A DNA stretch of 64,000 bases from Candidozyma auris (taxonomy: Eukaryota > Ascomycota > Pichiomycetes > Serinales > Metschnikowiaceae), in the NCBI RefSeq assembly GCF_003013715.1, contig NC_072813.1, positions 248,001 to 312,000 of the forward strand. The letters run 5' to 3'. The notes under the pieces are model-generated. The model was not told the origin of the DNA. It did no database searches and saw nothing but the letters and a program-made list of their open reading frames with translations. Both the position numbers and the translations under genes were made by a program. This document shows, one piece after another, positions 26,995 to 37,157 of this stretch. Each line of letters starts with the position of its first letter. Position 1 is the first letter of the stretch.

Positions 26995-28386
26995 CTATGG
27001 ATGAAAATCGGCGAGTTGCTTGTCGTCGCTCTTCTCAATATACAAGTCATCTACACCAGACCAGTCAACGTGGATCTTTCGACTGAAATCGGTGTTTTTG
27101 AGAATACCGTTCTTCTCTTTCTCCCAGTCGTTTTGCATGTCGGAAAAGCCTTCACCCCACACTTTATCGTAGACTTTTTGAATCTTCGCCTGCTCTTTTT
27201 GTCTCATCTCTTCGAGCGCCATCCACTCCATGTGCTTCAAATCGTCCAGCGAAGGCTCATAAATGTGCCAGATGACGTAGTGTGGTAAGCCTACTACCGA
27301 GAAGCCCATCCTCTTGCACAATTTTCCGAACGCCTCTGTTTCGGCGTGTTTCTCAAAAGAGAATGCAGGGAAGTGTGCTCCTCTGCGAAAGACATTCGCT
27401 TTTGTTAAAATCGAGACTCCTCCGATTCCATCTAGCTCCATCTCTACTTCAGGGTCGCCGTAAGGATCTCTCAAGTAGGCCAAGTGAGGTCTCCATGTCT
27501 GGTATTCAGGATAGCCTTCGACAATACATGCATCCTCATCAAGGGTGTCGGCTAGCTGCAAACCGCCCTCTGATTCTTGCCACGAATTAAGATCGTACGG
27601 CTGCTGATTGCCGAGCCAGTCTGGAAGGGGGCGCCACACGTTTGGTACAATGACATCCTTGTCATGGTGCATCAAATCCTCTAGAATTGTACGAGGCACA
27701 GTCTCAACATCAGCATCTCTCCAATACACGTGCGAGTGGTACGGTTTTAATGCTACCGATAGGAGCCAGTTTCTGGCACGGGCCATCAATTTCCTTCTTG
27801 GTCCCTGAGCTGCAAAGCCGTGTCTGTCACTGAATGACTGACCGATCACTTGACCAAAATCTTTTTCGAAGATCTCGATCTCTCCAAACCTCATTTTCTC
27901 GTTTGGATGTCTTTGGATTTCCAACAAATGCTTTTTGAGCACCCCCATTGTATCATCCTTAGAGTCACTGACTAAGAATGCTAGATCGATAAGATTGTGA
28001 GGGTAGGTAAGGTTCTTCATGTGGCCGAAGAACATGGGCAAGTGGGCGGCAGCATCTCTCAAAGGCACGCAGAAGAGGACTCGCTCATCGCGTTGCCAAC
28101 CATCGGCCGAGCCCTTGTAGTTTGCCAAGTCAAAGTATTGAGTTCCAGGTGTATTGGAGAAGTCTGGAGCGTAAAGAGAGTTATTTGATGCCACTATGAT
28201 GTTGAAAATAGCGAAAACACAGAGCACACCTGCTCCAAGCACAATCTTCAACTTATGCTTGAGCACAGACGCCCATAAGTTTAGTCGCTGAGTTCCTGAA
28301 GGTATGAGCGTCGGCAACCCCGACGCTTTTCCATAAAGAGGATTCTTGGTTGAATCTGACGGAGTCATCTGGATGATTTGGGCCAT
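26995..28386 (-). CDS. VAN1: Van1, mannan polymerase I mannosyltransferase
   Basis: 463 residues. A short cytosolic tail, one membrane anchor near 49-67 (IVLGAGVLCVFAIFNIIVA) and a luminal Anp1/Van1/Mnn9-family (GT62) domain. The metal-binding DxD is in YWRDADVE near 220. The signature ELDGIGGVSILTKANVFR and the HYVIWHIYEPS end are well kept. Van1 works with Mnn9 in Golgi M-Pol I to extend the N-glycan alpha-1,6-mannan backbone. The PYDLNSWQESEGGLQLADTL stretch favours Van1 over Anp1 or Mnn9. Shorter than yeast Van1 (535), with the missing part in the stem. Confidence 0.85.
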   Translation of the reverse strand: MAQIIQMTPSDSTKNPLYGKASGLPTLIPSGTQRLNLWASVLKHKLKIVLGAGVLCVFAIFNIIVASNNSLYAPDFSNTPGTQYFDLANYKGSADGWQRDERVLFCVPLRDAAAHLPMFFGHMKNLTYPHNLIDLAFLVSDSKDDTMGVLKKHLLEIQRHPNEKMRFGEIEIFEKDFGQVIGQSFSDRHGFAAQGPRRKLMARARNWLLSVALKPYHSHVYWRDADVETVPRTILEDLMHHDKDVIVPNVWRPLPDWLGNQQPYDLNSWQESEGGLQLADTLDEDACIVEGYPEYQTWRPHLAYLRDPYGDPEVEMELDGIGGVSILTKANVFRRGAHFPAFSFEKHAETEAFGKLCKRMGFSVVGLPHYVIWHIYEPSLDDLKHMEWMALEEMRQKEQAKIQKVYDKVWGEGFSDMQNDWEKEKNGILKNTDFSRKIHVDWSGVDDLYIEKSDDKQLADFHP

Positions 28387-29775
28387 TTAACGTACGTGTT
28401 GTTGGTGAATACGTAAAAGACCACTTGTCTCCGGGCAGGAACTTCGTGAAGAAATCAGACTATAGCGAGTGTCAGTTTGAATGTGAGGTTCGAGTCTGAT
28501 CTCCTTCTTTCGGGCCACAGGGCTGGGGATGCTTGAGGGAAACTCCAGGTAGTTTCCAGATTAAGCGATGTGAGAAATGTATTTTTTTAGCTTGTCCATT
28601 GGCGCTGATGCAGTACATACACAAACAACACCCAGCTCCGTGATCTACTCTTATAATCTAGAATTGTACATGTAGATCAGTATTAAAGCAATGTTTTTTT
28701 ATTCTTGGGCTAATATCAATTTTTTTTTTTAAAAGACCATTTCATTGGGAGTCTTTCGTCGCCCCTAGCATTATGCCGTTATGAGCCAATCCATAGACGC
28801 AGTACCTCCGTGGGTGGACCCTCCACATCGCTGGCCGAAGGGTGCAACCATACTGCTTTAGGCAGTGATAAATTATAAGGACTATAGAATATCTAAAATT
28901 TAACTTCGAGGGGCTTCTTATTTTAGGGTAGCGTAAAGCTGTCACATCAGTACTTGTGCGCTCAACCTCAGGGGTACTCTGTTGAACATGTATCGTACTT
29001 TTCTGGCTGTTTCCTTACCCATGCGAACGGTTGCTGTTATTCAGATTTAGATATATGAAATAAGTACCTGCAAATTACTCTTAGTTGCGAGGAGCCGAAA
29101 CTTTTATTCGTTGCAGCATGAATGATACAAGTCGAGGTTGTAGAATTCATTTTGCAGATCGTGCTGGACTCTTTGCATATAGAAAATATAATCATCTATG
29201 TTACTTAGATTGAAATAATCAAAGCCATTAAATACCAGGTGAAGATCTATATTGAAATTCCCGGTGAGACACGAATAGGGGATGCAGTGATTGACCAGAA
29301 ACCTCACACTATCTCTCGATAAGGTCACAAGGCTAACACTGTCATGGCATCGTTATAAAAAATGAGACCTTATCCGTTGTGTCTCTGATGAGACTAGCAT
29401 GATATACGCTGTCTCAGGCTTCCATTCAATTATAGAAACTTGAATTCAAGTCATACTAGTGGTGCACCGAACGTAGAGTTGTGTTTGCAAAATACCTCGC
29501 GTTTTTGCAACCATTCATCTAAAAGTGAACCCTATGGTTGCCCATTTAAATTCCCGCCTGCTTACAAACAAAAAAAAATAGTTAAATTATTTAAATTCAA
29601 TCCCAACAAAAAACCCTTCTACCTTCGAATTATTCTCAATAATTGAAAACAACCCGAATTTTGCCCTTATCCTACATCATCTTGGGGAGAAACCACTCGC
29701 GTTGTTTGTGATGCATCTGCAGGGCAACATCAACAAATCATCCACAACGATACATACAATCATCTCATCCCGCAA
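28387..29775. other. Long divergent intergenic region VAN1/SMC2
   Basis: 1.39 kb. Two poly-A/T tracts (about 28690-28733) precede a GC-richer island (28745-28945) with short hairpins such as GTGGA/TCCAC and ACTGC/GCAGT. The remainder is AT-rich, with a C/A-rich leader before SMC2. No tRNA, intron or protein gene is supportable; two short minus frames look like chance. Confidence 0.4.
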
Positions 29776-32700
29776 ATGAAAGTTGAGGAGTTGATCATTG
29801 ATGGCTTCAAGTCTTACGCAACTCGTACTGTAATCAGCAACTGGGACCCTCAGTTTAATGCTATCACTGGTCTCAATGGTTCAGGCAAGTCCAACATCCT
29901 TGACGCGATATGTTTTGTGCTAGGTATCGCCAGTATGTCTACAGTGAGAGCATCCAACTTGCAGGATTTAATCTACAAACGTGGTCAGGCTGGCGTCACT
30001 AAAGCCAGTGTTACTATTGTGTTTGATAACTCCGAAACAGATAAATCCCCTATAGGGTTTGAAGGATACGCTAAGATCAGTGTCACTAGACAGATCATTC
30101 TCGGTGGGACATCAAAATACCTTGTCAATGGTCACAAAGCACAGCAGCAAAACGTTCTCAATCTATTTCAGTCTGTGCAGCTAAATATCAATAATCCCAA
30201 TTTCTTGATTATGCAAGGCAAGATCACCAAGGTACTCAATATGAAGCCATCAGAAATCTTATCCCTTATAGAAGAAGCAGCTGGGACGAAGACATTTGAA
30301 GATAGAAAGGAAAAGGCACAGAAGACGATGACAAAGAAGGATGTCCGACTCAACGAGATTAAAAGTCTTCTTTCTGAAGAAGTCGAGCCCAAGTTGGAGA
30401 AGTTTCGCAAGGATAAACGGACTTTCTTAGAATTCCAACAAGTTCAAACTGATCTTGAAAGACTATCCCGTTTTGTTAGCTGCTATAGATACAGAGATCG
30501 TTCTCAGAAATTCGACCGATACTCGACGTTACGTTCGGAACATGAAAATATAAAGGCGGAACATAATGCCAACATTGAAAGACTAAACAGTGAAATTGAT
30601 AATTTGACTCGCGACCTCGAAGAAGTGAAGAAACAGCGACAAGCAGAACTTGCACAGGGTGGTCGTATCGAGCTGCTCGAAAACGAAGAGACACAGCTTT
30701 CAGATAGAGTCACTAGACTAATGACGTCTCGGGATTTGCTTTCTGAGAACATCAAAGATGAAAGGTCTAAGCTCGTGAAGCTACAACAGCAGTCATCCCT
30801 TATAGAGGAGCTGATATCAAACAGCAAAAATGACTACCAATCAGCACAGAAACTATACGACGAGTCCAGAGAAAAGCTAAAAAAATTAAGGGAGGACCAT
30901 GCAAAGAAGGAGGAACTACTCACCGCTCTTTCCACTGGTGTCTCAGGAAAGGGTACTGACAGTGGCTATATGTCGCAGCTTCGAAAGGCAAAGGAAGAAC
31001 TAAGCAACAGTCAAGGTCTCATCAAGCAAGCCGAACTCAAAATAAATCACATTAAAGAGAAGAATCAAGGGAATCAGGCAGAGCTCGCAAGGGCGAGAGA
31101 GGAATTCAAGGCTTTACTGCAAGAAACGAAAAACTATGAAGAACAAATTTTATCGAAGGAAACTAAGCTAGCAAGTTTTGGATTCGATGTGAAAGCGTAC
31201 GAGGATCTCACAGGGCAAGAAAAAGAATTGCGACACCACATAGCTGATCTACAGAATCAACTTGGTTATTTGAGGCGCGAGGTCGGTAGCATAGATTTTC
31301 ACTATTCTCGCCCATATCCCGACTTTGATCCCGAATCGATCAAAGGTGTGGCTATGCAGTTATTTAAGTTGAATGAAGACCATCTTGACAAAGCCTTGGC
31401 TCTTCAAGTATGTGCGGGAGGAAGATTGTACAACGTTGTCGTCGATAATGCCAATACTGCCTCTGCGCTTCTTGAAAAGGGTCAACTCAAGAGAAGAGTC
31501 ACTATCATTCCTTTGGATAAAATAAGTGCGGGAACTATCCCTGATCATGTTGTTCAATACGCCAAGGAGAAGTGTCCAGGCAAGGTTGAGCTCTCCCTCA
31601 ATCTCATAGATTTTGAAGATGAGCTTTACAAAGCTATGGCCTTTATTTTTGGTAAGACATTTATTTGTCAAGATCCGCTAACAGCAAAGGTGATAACTTT
31701 CGATCCCCAAATCAGAGTAAGATCAATTACAACCGAAGGCGATATTTACGATCCAGAGGGTAACCTTTCAGGAGGCAGTCGCAAAAATAATGCTTCGACC
31801 TTACTTTTAATGCAAAAGTATAATGCAGTTGCTCAAAAGCTAAAAAATGCGGAAAGAGAATACGCAGCTATTAAGCATGAGCTTGCACGTCTTGACAAAC
31901 TTGGTGAGCAAACTCGGTCATTGCAAAACGAACTCATGCTTAGCCGCCACGAATTTTCATTGTTGCAAAAGAAGCTTGAAAGTAATCCTGCTTCTGCAAT
32001 AATCAGAGAAAATGAGAGTAATGAGGCAGATTTGAAAAATTTGAGGGAACAGATCGAGAGGGAGCATGCCAATTCTAAGGACTTGGAGAAGAAGATCAAG
32101 ACAATTCAGGAAGATATCGACGATTTCAATAAAGATAAAGGATCTAAACTTAAAGAACTCGAAAAAGATTTGAAAGGAATCAAAGCGCAAATAGATTCTC
32201 AAACCAACGCGGTAAGAACACAATCCGACGAGTTTCAAAAGGTGGAGGTCGAAATGCAGCAAAAAGTCCTGGAGCTTGAGTCGACCAAGGATTCGATCAG
32301 TTCATCTCTGAGACTTGTGGAAGATGCCGCAAAAGAGTATGAGGAAACAATTAGTTCACTAGAAGAAGCTGCCGAGTCGTTGAAGGCCAAACGAACCCAG
32401 GTGGAGGATGAGAAAGCTAAGCTCCTTGGGTTCAATGATGAGATCAATGAACTTGGTGAAACTCTCCAGTCCAAGAACGAAGAACTCAACGAGGCTAAAT
32501 TGTCTATTCAGAGGCTAAATCACGACCTAGAGAATGCTGTTGCTATTACCTCCAAATTACGTGACGAACTTGATACTTTGCTCAAGGAGAATGAATGGCT
32601 CGTTGATGAGTCTGTTGTAAACAACATTTTACAACAGCACAGGGATGAGAATATCAAGGAATGCGAGCAAAGATTAGGAACCTTGAAGGAGCGTTTTGAC

Positions 32701-33285
32701 AGCATGCGTAAAAAGGTGAATGCCAATATCATGAGTCAGATAGATAATGTTGAAAAAAAGGAAGCATCTTTAAGACATATGATCAAGACGATCACAAAAG
32801 ATAAATCGAAGATTGAGAACACAATTGAAAAGCTTAATGGTTACAAGAGGCGTACGTTAGAAGAAACCTACAAAAAAGTCTCGGAAGATTTTGGAAATAT
32901 CTTTGCAGATCTTTTACCAGGCTCCTTTGCAAAATTGGTTCCGGTGAACTCGTTTGACGTTGCGAAAGGTTTAGAGGTGAAGGTCAAGCTAGGACTGGTG
33001 TGGAAAGAAAGTCTCACGGAGTTGTCAGGGGGTCAGAGATCTTTGATTGCACTCTCACTCATCATGGCCCTTTTGCAATTTAAACCTGCCCCAATGTACA
33101 TTTTGGACGAGGTGGATGCTGCTCTTGATATGTCACACACTCAAAACATAGGTCATTTGATCAAGACGAGATTTAAAGGGTCACAATTCATCATTGTATC
33201 CTTGAAAGAAGGTATGTTCACCAACGCCAACAGAGTGTTTAGAACAAGGTTTCAGGACGGAACTTCTATGGTGTACACCATGTGA
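29776..33285 (+). CDS. SMC2: Smc2, condensin core ATPase
   Basis: 1169 residues, one fewer than S. cerevisiae. Walker A GLNGSGKS at 32-39; coiled coil to about 500; hinge around 510-680 with GGRLYNVVVDNANTA and the Gly-rich NLSGGSRKNN exit; second coiled coil; signature LSGGQRS near 1083-1089; Walker B YILDEVDAALD. KSYATRTVISNWDPQFNAITG at the start is the Smc2 variant of the N-terminus. With Smc4 it forms the ring of condensin for mitotic chromosome compaction. CTG codon 1074 in the KLGxVW stretch, where yeast has Asn, suggests Ser decoding. Convergent with the peroxin gene 50 bp away. Confidence 0.98.
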   Translation: MKVEELIIDGFKSYATRTVISNWDPQFNAITGLNGSGKSNILDAICFVLGIASMSTVRASNLQDLIYKRGQAGVTKASVTIVFDNSETDKSPIGFEGYAKISVTRQIILGGTSKYLVNGHKAQQQNVLNLFQSVQLNINNPNFLIMQGKITKVLNMKPSEILSLIEEAAGTKTFEDRKEKAQKTMTKKDVRLNEIKSLLSEEVEPKLEKFRKDKRTFLEFQQVQTDLERLSRFVSCYRYRDRSQKFDRYSTLRSEHENIKAEHNANIERLNSEIDNLTRDLEEVKKQRQAELAQGGRIELLENEETQLSDRVTRLMTSRDLLSENIKDERSKLVKLQQQSSLIEELISNSKNDYQSAQKLYDESREKLKKLREDHAKKEELLTALSTGVSGKGTDSGYMSQLRKAKEELSNSQGLIKQAELKINHIKEKNQGNQAELARAREEFKALLQETKNYEEQILSKETKLASFGFDVKAYEDLTGQEKELRHHIADLQNQLGYLRREVGSIDFHYSRPYPDFDPESIKGVAMQLFKLNEDHLDKALALQVCAGGRLYNVVVDNANTASALLEKGQLKRRVTIIPLDKISAGTIPDHVVQYAKEKCPGKVELSLNLIDFEDELYKAMAFIFGKTFICQDPLTAKVITFDPQIRVRSITTEGDIYDPEGNLSGGSRKNNASTLLLMQKYNAVAQKLKNAEREYAAIKHELARLDKLGEQTRSLQNELMLSRHEFSLLQKKLESNPASAIIRENESNEADLKNLREQIEREHANSKDLEKKIKTIQEDIDDFNKDKGSKLKELEKDLKGIKAQIDSQTNAVRTQSDEFQKVEVEMQQKVLELESTKDSISSSLRLVEDAAKEYEETISSLEEAAESLKAKRTQVEDEKAKLLGFNDEINELGETLQSKNEELNEAKLSIQRLNHDLENAVAITSKLRDELDTLLKENEWLVDESVVNNILQQHRDENIKECEQRLGTLKERFDSMRKKVNANIMSQIDNVEKKEASLRHMIKTITKDKSKIENTIEKLNGYKRRTLEETYKKVSEDFGNIFADLLPGSFAKLVPVNSFDVAKGLEVKVKLGLVWKESLTELSGGQRSLIALSLIMALLQFKPAPMYILDEVDAALDMSHTQNIGHLIKTRFKGSQFIIVSLKEGMFTNANRVFRTRFQDGTSMVYTM

Positions 33286-33335
33286 GCATTCAATTACTAG
33301 ATTATATTTATAAATATATAAAGGGGGAGGATACA

Positions 33336-34742
33336 TTACTCGTATTTCTTGTCTGAGGGTTCTTCGATACCAGCTGCCTCTACAGTAGCATCAGACAAGG
33401 GCTCTGGCTCCTCAGCAAAACGCAAGCTTTTCCTGTTCCTTGTTGCGGATTGGTCCAGGGATAATTCCTCGGCTCCCAGTGCATACGTAGCCAGATTTGT
33501 ACTAAAGTCCCCAGTATTCTTGAAAACCAATTCAGCGGTTCTGACCCAGCGACGCCTACGAGTATACTTCGAGTATGAGTCTTCTGTAGAAGGTTTCTTC
33601 CAAACATTGTCGAAGTACAAGAAACCCTCATCAGAAGTTGGGTTAGCAGTGGTTTTTGATCTCTTCCCAGAGGGTAGTGTGATGGCACCATCATTTGTTA
33701 AATCAAGACGCCAGGCCTTATCAACCCATCTCCAGTAAGCTCCCTCCATACTTGGATGTTGAACATAAGAGGATGTAGCTACCGACGAGGAGGACGAGTC
33801 TGGATTTGGAAGTTCGAATGCATCGATGGAAGATGACTCATTCAAAAATTCATCTGTCCATGGAGCACGTTCATACGAGAGCAAATTGGAAGTCCAGCCA
33901 ATGCCCAACCAGCGACGCTGGTTTTCATAAATCACGTATGTGAAACGGACAGGTTTCGAGGAGTCGGCGCCGCCAAATGACGAAGACGAGGCGGCTGATT
34001 TCTGCACTTTGGCAAAGGCAGCGGCAAACAAGGAGCTGTTGCGTGCTTGGGAGAAGTCAAGACCAGTCAAGTAGAAGCACAAAACTCTGGTAATCTTGAG
34101 TTTCCACACTAGTCTTCTGGTGACGCGCGAGTAGCCCAGGTGATATGATAGAAGAAAGAGACCAGCGGCCAACAATATTGACCTGGGCTTGATGAGTAAG
34201 AAAGTGACCACCAAGTATAATGGCGTTAAAAACACAGTGGTGAACAAAAGACGTTTAATATCGTATGGGGTCAATGCCAATGCAGTGATGGGACTCAAGA
34301 GGATATCAGCCTTGATGCAAGTAGTGGTCAACGCTTGCACGACATCGTCCAATGTGGGCTTGAGGTTTGTTTCCTCCACGATTTTGTTGTTGAGAACAGC
34401 ATACATAATTACAGCCCCCACCAAGATCAAGTGGCCCAGCCACGTTACGAGGATCTCAAAGTATAGCACGGCAAAGCCATAGAGGCACATCAACACGACA
34501 TTCACCCAGTAATCGTCATTTGTCCATGTGGCCACGGCCAACAATTTGTTCACTATAAGCAAATATGGGTACGCTTTCACTAAAGCCTTGGCCACGGTAG
34601 GTGGTGTGGAGGATAGTAATGGCGATGTCTGAGGTTTTACATTGCTGTCAGCCACGGCGAATTGCGCTCGTATCTCTTGGTCTCCTTGTTTGCCAGGTAA
34701 GGCAGTCGAATCCTCCAGCTTTAACGCATCGGAATTGGCCAT
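33336..34742 (-). CDS. PEX30: Pex30/Pex31-type ER peroxin with DysF domain
   Basis: 468 residues from the first ATG (MANSDALKLED). The N-terminal half has four or five hydrophobic spans with a reticulon-like pattern (near 65-130 and 155-200). The C-terminal half is a dysferlin domain: DysFN with ENQRRWLGIGWTSNLLSYERAPWTDE, and DysFC with WRWVDKAWRLD ... FLYFDNVWKKP ... RRRRWVRTAEL. These proteins shape ER subdomains where peroxisomes and lipid droplets bud. PRP18, RPL38 and TFG2 beside it match both yeast PEX30 (YLR324W) and PEX31 (YGR004W), so this is likely the unduplicated ancestor of both. Confidence 0.85.
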   Translation of the reverse strand: MANSDALKLEDSTALPGKQGDQEIRAQFAVADSNVKPQTSPLLSSTPPTVAKALVKAYPYLLIVNKLLAVATWTNDDYWVNVVLMCLYGFAVLYFEILVTWLGHLILVGAVIMYAVLNNKIVEETNLKPTLDDVVQALTTTCIKADILLSPITALALTPYDIKRLLFTTVFLTPLYLVVTFLLIKPRSILLAAGLFLLSYHLGYSRVTRRLVWKLKITRVLCFYLTGLDFSQARNSSLFAAAFAKVQKSAASSSSFGGADSSKPVRFTYVIYENQRRWLGIGWTSNLLSYERAPWTDEFLNESSSIDAFELPNPDSSSSSVATSSYVQHPSMEGAYWRWVDKAWRLDLTNDGAITLPSGKRSKTTANPTSDEGFLYFDNVWKKPSTEDSYSKYTRRRRWVRTAELVFKNTGDFSTNLATYALGAEELSLDQSATRNRKSLRFAEEPEPLSDATVEAAGIEEPSDKKYE

Positions 34743-35611
34743 CACGAGGAATCGTTGATGTTAAACTGGGGTATGGATAAGGTGAAGATAGTGTGCGTAG
34801 AGAATTTGGGTTGTCCTTTTTTTTCCCTCGAGCGTAATGTGATTTTAGGGTTCTGTGCAAATCACCACTCTGGGACGACTACTATGCACGAAGGAGGACA
34901 CAGGCAACACTTCAGCTGATTTGTTTAGGATTGAAAAGTTCAACAATTTCGAGAGGTATCACCACTTTTGGTGACTTTTGTTGCATTCAATACGTCGGTG
35001 AGTGATTAAGTAGTGGGGCAGTCATGTAACCACACAGTGGCATTAGCATGGGCTCCTTCCGACCACATTCGAGTCAATTGAGCAAGAATAAGGCTTTCCT
35101 CAAACAACTTCCTAGTAAAATTGAGGCAGATTTAATAAGAGAAGCGCCTAGTCAATGAGGCAGCTTGACTTCACGAGAAACCATTAATGACACCTCTCCA
35201 ATCCGGATATTATTTGGCAGAAAGCCTCGATCCAAGTTGTCGAGAGTCAATCTAATGGCTCAGGTTATAGGAGTACATGCATTTCAAAACTACCATTAAT
35301 TGCGTCAAATATGCCCTGTAAATTAGATATCACTGATGTGTTAGTCCGGATAAGAGAGGTGCATGCCACCAAAGCCAGCATAATTCTTCTCGACAGGGTC
35401 ATAAATCTTTACAAATCAGTAGCAGCCATCATAAATTAAGAAAGATAGGATAACTTAATTCTTTGATGAATTCTTCGCCGATCAAAGGTATCAATACCTA
35501 CCTTGGTATTTGCACCCAGGAGATCTAGTATGCGGTTCCCTGGCTCGTACAGGAATACACCAACACAACAGTTTCCCCAGATTATAGCACCTTGCCTGAT
35601 ATCCTGAGAGT
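34743..35611. other. Divergent intergenic region PEX30/PRP18
   Basis: 869 bp. A neat hairpin TCACCA-cttt-TGGTGA lies at 34959-34974, and a T-tract is close to the peroxin start. A 60-codon minus frame overlapping the PRP18 start has no recognisable content. No RNA gene could be supported. Confidence 0.4.
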
Positions 35612-36433
35612 ATGGCATTGACTGGGCTACTCTCAGAAGAGATTGCTAAAAAGCGGAAGGCCGCAAAAGAGAATGCTCAGGCCAAAAGGACGAAGCAAGA
35701 AACATCGGTAGACACCGAGCAGAGTTCACCTGAGATGGCCAAAGTGGCACCTGAGAAAGAAAAACTTCTTGATTCTGTTTCTAACGAGGATCTCGAAAGA
35801 TCATTGAAGGCATTCGATGGTGAAGACCCCAACTTGAACAAAGAAGATAAGCTCAGGAAACTTGATCTTTTGGTCAAAGCAGAGCATCGCAACGATGCGT
35901 ACAAGGCTTATCTCGATGAGGAGAATTCGGTTGACCCAATTATTACTTTGGACGATATTGGTGCAATTACAACGAACAAAAGACAGCTAGAATTGAAATT
36001 GAGGCGATCTCTTAAAGGGATCATCAAGTTGTGGGAGTGCAAACCACAAGAGCCTCCAAAGCCGTATACGGTAGGCATGCTCAAGGAAGTCAAAAGGGAC
36101 TTAGTGAAGCTATTATACAGACTACGAGTTGGCAAGCTTGATGACAGCATGATCTTGTCACTTGCCACGATCATCTACTACATTCAGCTCCAGGATTTTG
36201 TGAAGGCTAACGAGAGTTACATGAAGTTGAGTATAGGTAATGTTGCCTACCCTATAGGTATAAGAGATGTTGGAATTCATGCCAGGCACGCGCTTTCAAA
36301 GATAACTGGCGAGGATAAGTCAACTATAGCCAACGTTATGAAGGGAGAGTCCACCCGGAAATGGATCCTCGGAGTGAAACGCTTGATCTCCTACAGCGAG
36401 GCCATCAACAAACAAACTAAGGAAAGAGCATAG
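35612..36433 (+). CDS. PRP18: Prp18, second-step splicing factor
   Basis: 273 residues (yeast 251). A charged N-terminal region is followed by the compact helical Prp18 domain: KLLYRLRVGKLDDSMILSLATIIYYIQLQDFVKANESYMKLSIGN and the conserved loop AYPIGIRDVGIHARHA. Prp18 works with Slu7 to dock the 3' splice site during exon ligation in the U5-containing spliceosome. The window has at least six introns with unusually short branch-to-acceptor spacing, a distance at which Slu7/Prp18 dependence is known to be low in S. cerevisiae. Neighbour TFG2 matches YGR005C-YGR006W. Confidence 0.95.
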   Translation: MALTGLLSEEIAKKRKAAKENAQAKRTKQETSVDTEQSSPEMAKVAPEKEKLLDSVSNEDLERSLKAFDGEDPNLNKEDKLRKLDLLVKAEHRNDAYKAYLDEENSVDPIITLDDIGAITTNKRQLELKLRRSLKGIIKLWECKPQEPPKPYTVGMLKEVKRDLVKLLYRLRVGKLDDSMILSLATIIYYIQLQDFVKANESYMKLSIGNVAYPIGIRDVGIHARHALSKITGEDKSTIANVMKGESTRKWILGVKRLISYSEAINKQTKERA

Positions 36434-36518
36434 CTATTGAATCGCTGACAATGAGAAGTATACAAAGTTTAACCACAGCTAGGTTAGGTTGTGTCGGGAC
36501 TTTGATGGTGTGTATGCC

Positions 36519-36548
36519 GTCACGTGTGCGCTATCAGGGCACAACCCT
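36519..36548. promoter_or_regulatory. Cbf1 plus Tbf1-like sites, RPL38 promoter
   Basis: GTCACGTG (36519-36526) is a Cbf1 E-box. Ten bases on, AGGGCACAACCCT (36536-36548) is a Tbf1-like inverted motif. Both lie about 110-140 bp before the RPL38 ATG. In C. albicans Tbf1 and Cbf1 control ribosomal protein genes in place of Rap1. Confidence 0.65.
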
Positions 36549-36658
36549 CACGATATACCCCATTGCAGTGTGCGAGTGCAGGTCCTTCACGATGCGAAAT
36601 TTTCCTACTTTGAAAATACTTTATCATTTTCACATCTACAACCTTTGCATAATCAACC

Positions 36659-37027
36659 ATGGCTGTATGTACTTTCGTTCCAAAACGCTGAATGCTTATG
36701 TTAAAGCGACTGTTTTATCGGCGTTGTTGTGCTCTATAACTTCGCAAATTCAGATTTTGTCCATTCACTCACGGCAACTCGTACTAACAATTTCAGAAAG
36801 AGATCAAGGACATCAAGGAGTTCGTCGAATTGGCTAGAAGAGCTGACATCAAGTCTGCTGTCGTCAAGGTGAACAAGAAGACTAAGGCCAACGGCAAGTC
36901 CTTCAAGCAGACCAAGTTCAAGGTCAGAGGTAAGAGATACCAGTACACCTTGGTTGTGGACGATGTTTCCAAGGCCAAGAAGTTGCAGCAGTCTTTGCCA
37001 CCTTCTTTGAAGATCACCTCTTTGTAA
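36659..37027 (+). CDS. RPL38: 60S ribosomal protein eL38 (spliced)
   Basis: Exon 1 is only ATGGCT (36659-36664). A 132-nt intron (36665-36796) has donor GTATGT, branch TACTAAC at 36782-36788 and acceptor TTTCAG. Exon 2 (36797-37027) gives KEIKDIKEFVELARRADIKSAVVKVNK and onward. The spliced protein is 78 residues, the exact length of yeast Rpl38, and lacks its first 11 residues if splicing is ignored. It is a 60S surface protein. Neighbours PRP18 and TFG2 on one side and PEX30 beyond fit the combined YLR324-325 and YGR004-006 order. Confidence 0.97.
36665..36796 (+). other. Intron of RPL38 (132 nt)
   Basis: GTATGT donor directly after the second codon, TACTAAC branch at 36782-36788, then AATTTCAG. 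Splicing restores the family-conserved N-terminus. Confidence 0.95.
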
Positions 37028-37157
37028 GTTACGCACCTAATAAATAAACGATAAAGTGAAAGGACGAGATGGTCTCAATGTAGGCCCTACAAGCTACGAA
37101 TACATCATGGAAGCCTGAGTGGAGTTTGAATTATATAACAAGCAACCAAACCGTCAG

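Noticed and set aside
29104..29328. 74-codon minus ORF rich in Asn, Asp and Tyr
   Set aside because: It needs a GTG start, has no ATG before the last third, and no family resemblance.
35436..35618. 60-codon minus ORF overlapping the PRP18 start
   Set aside because: Reads smoothly but has no homology I recognise and occupies the PRP18 leader.
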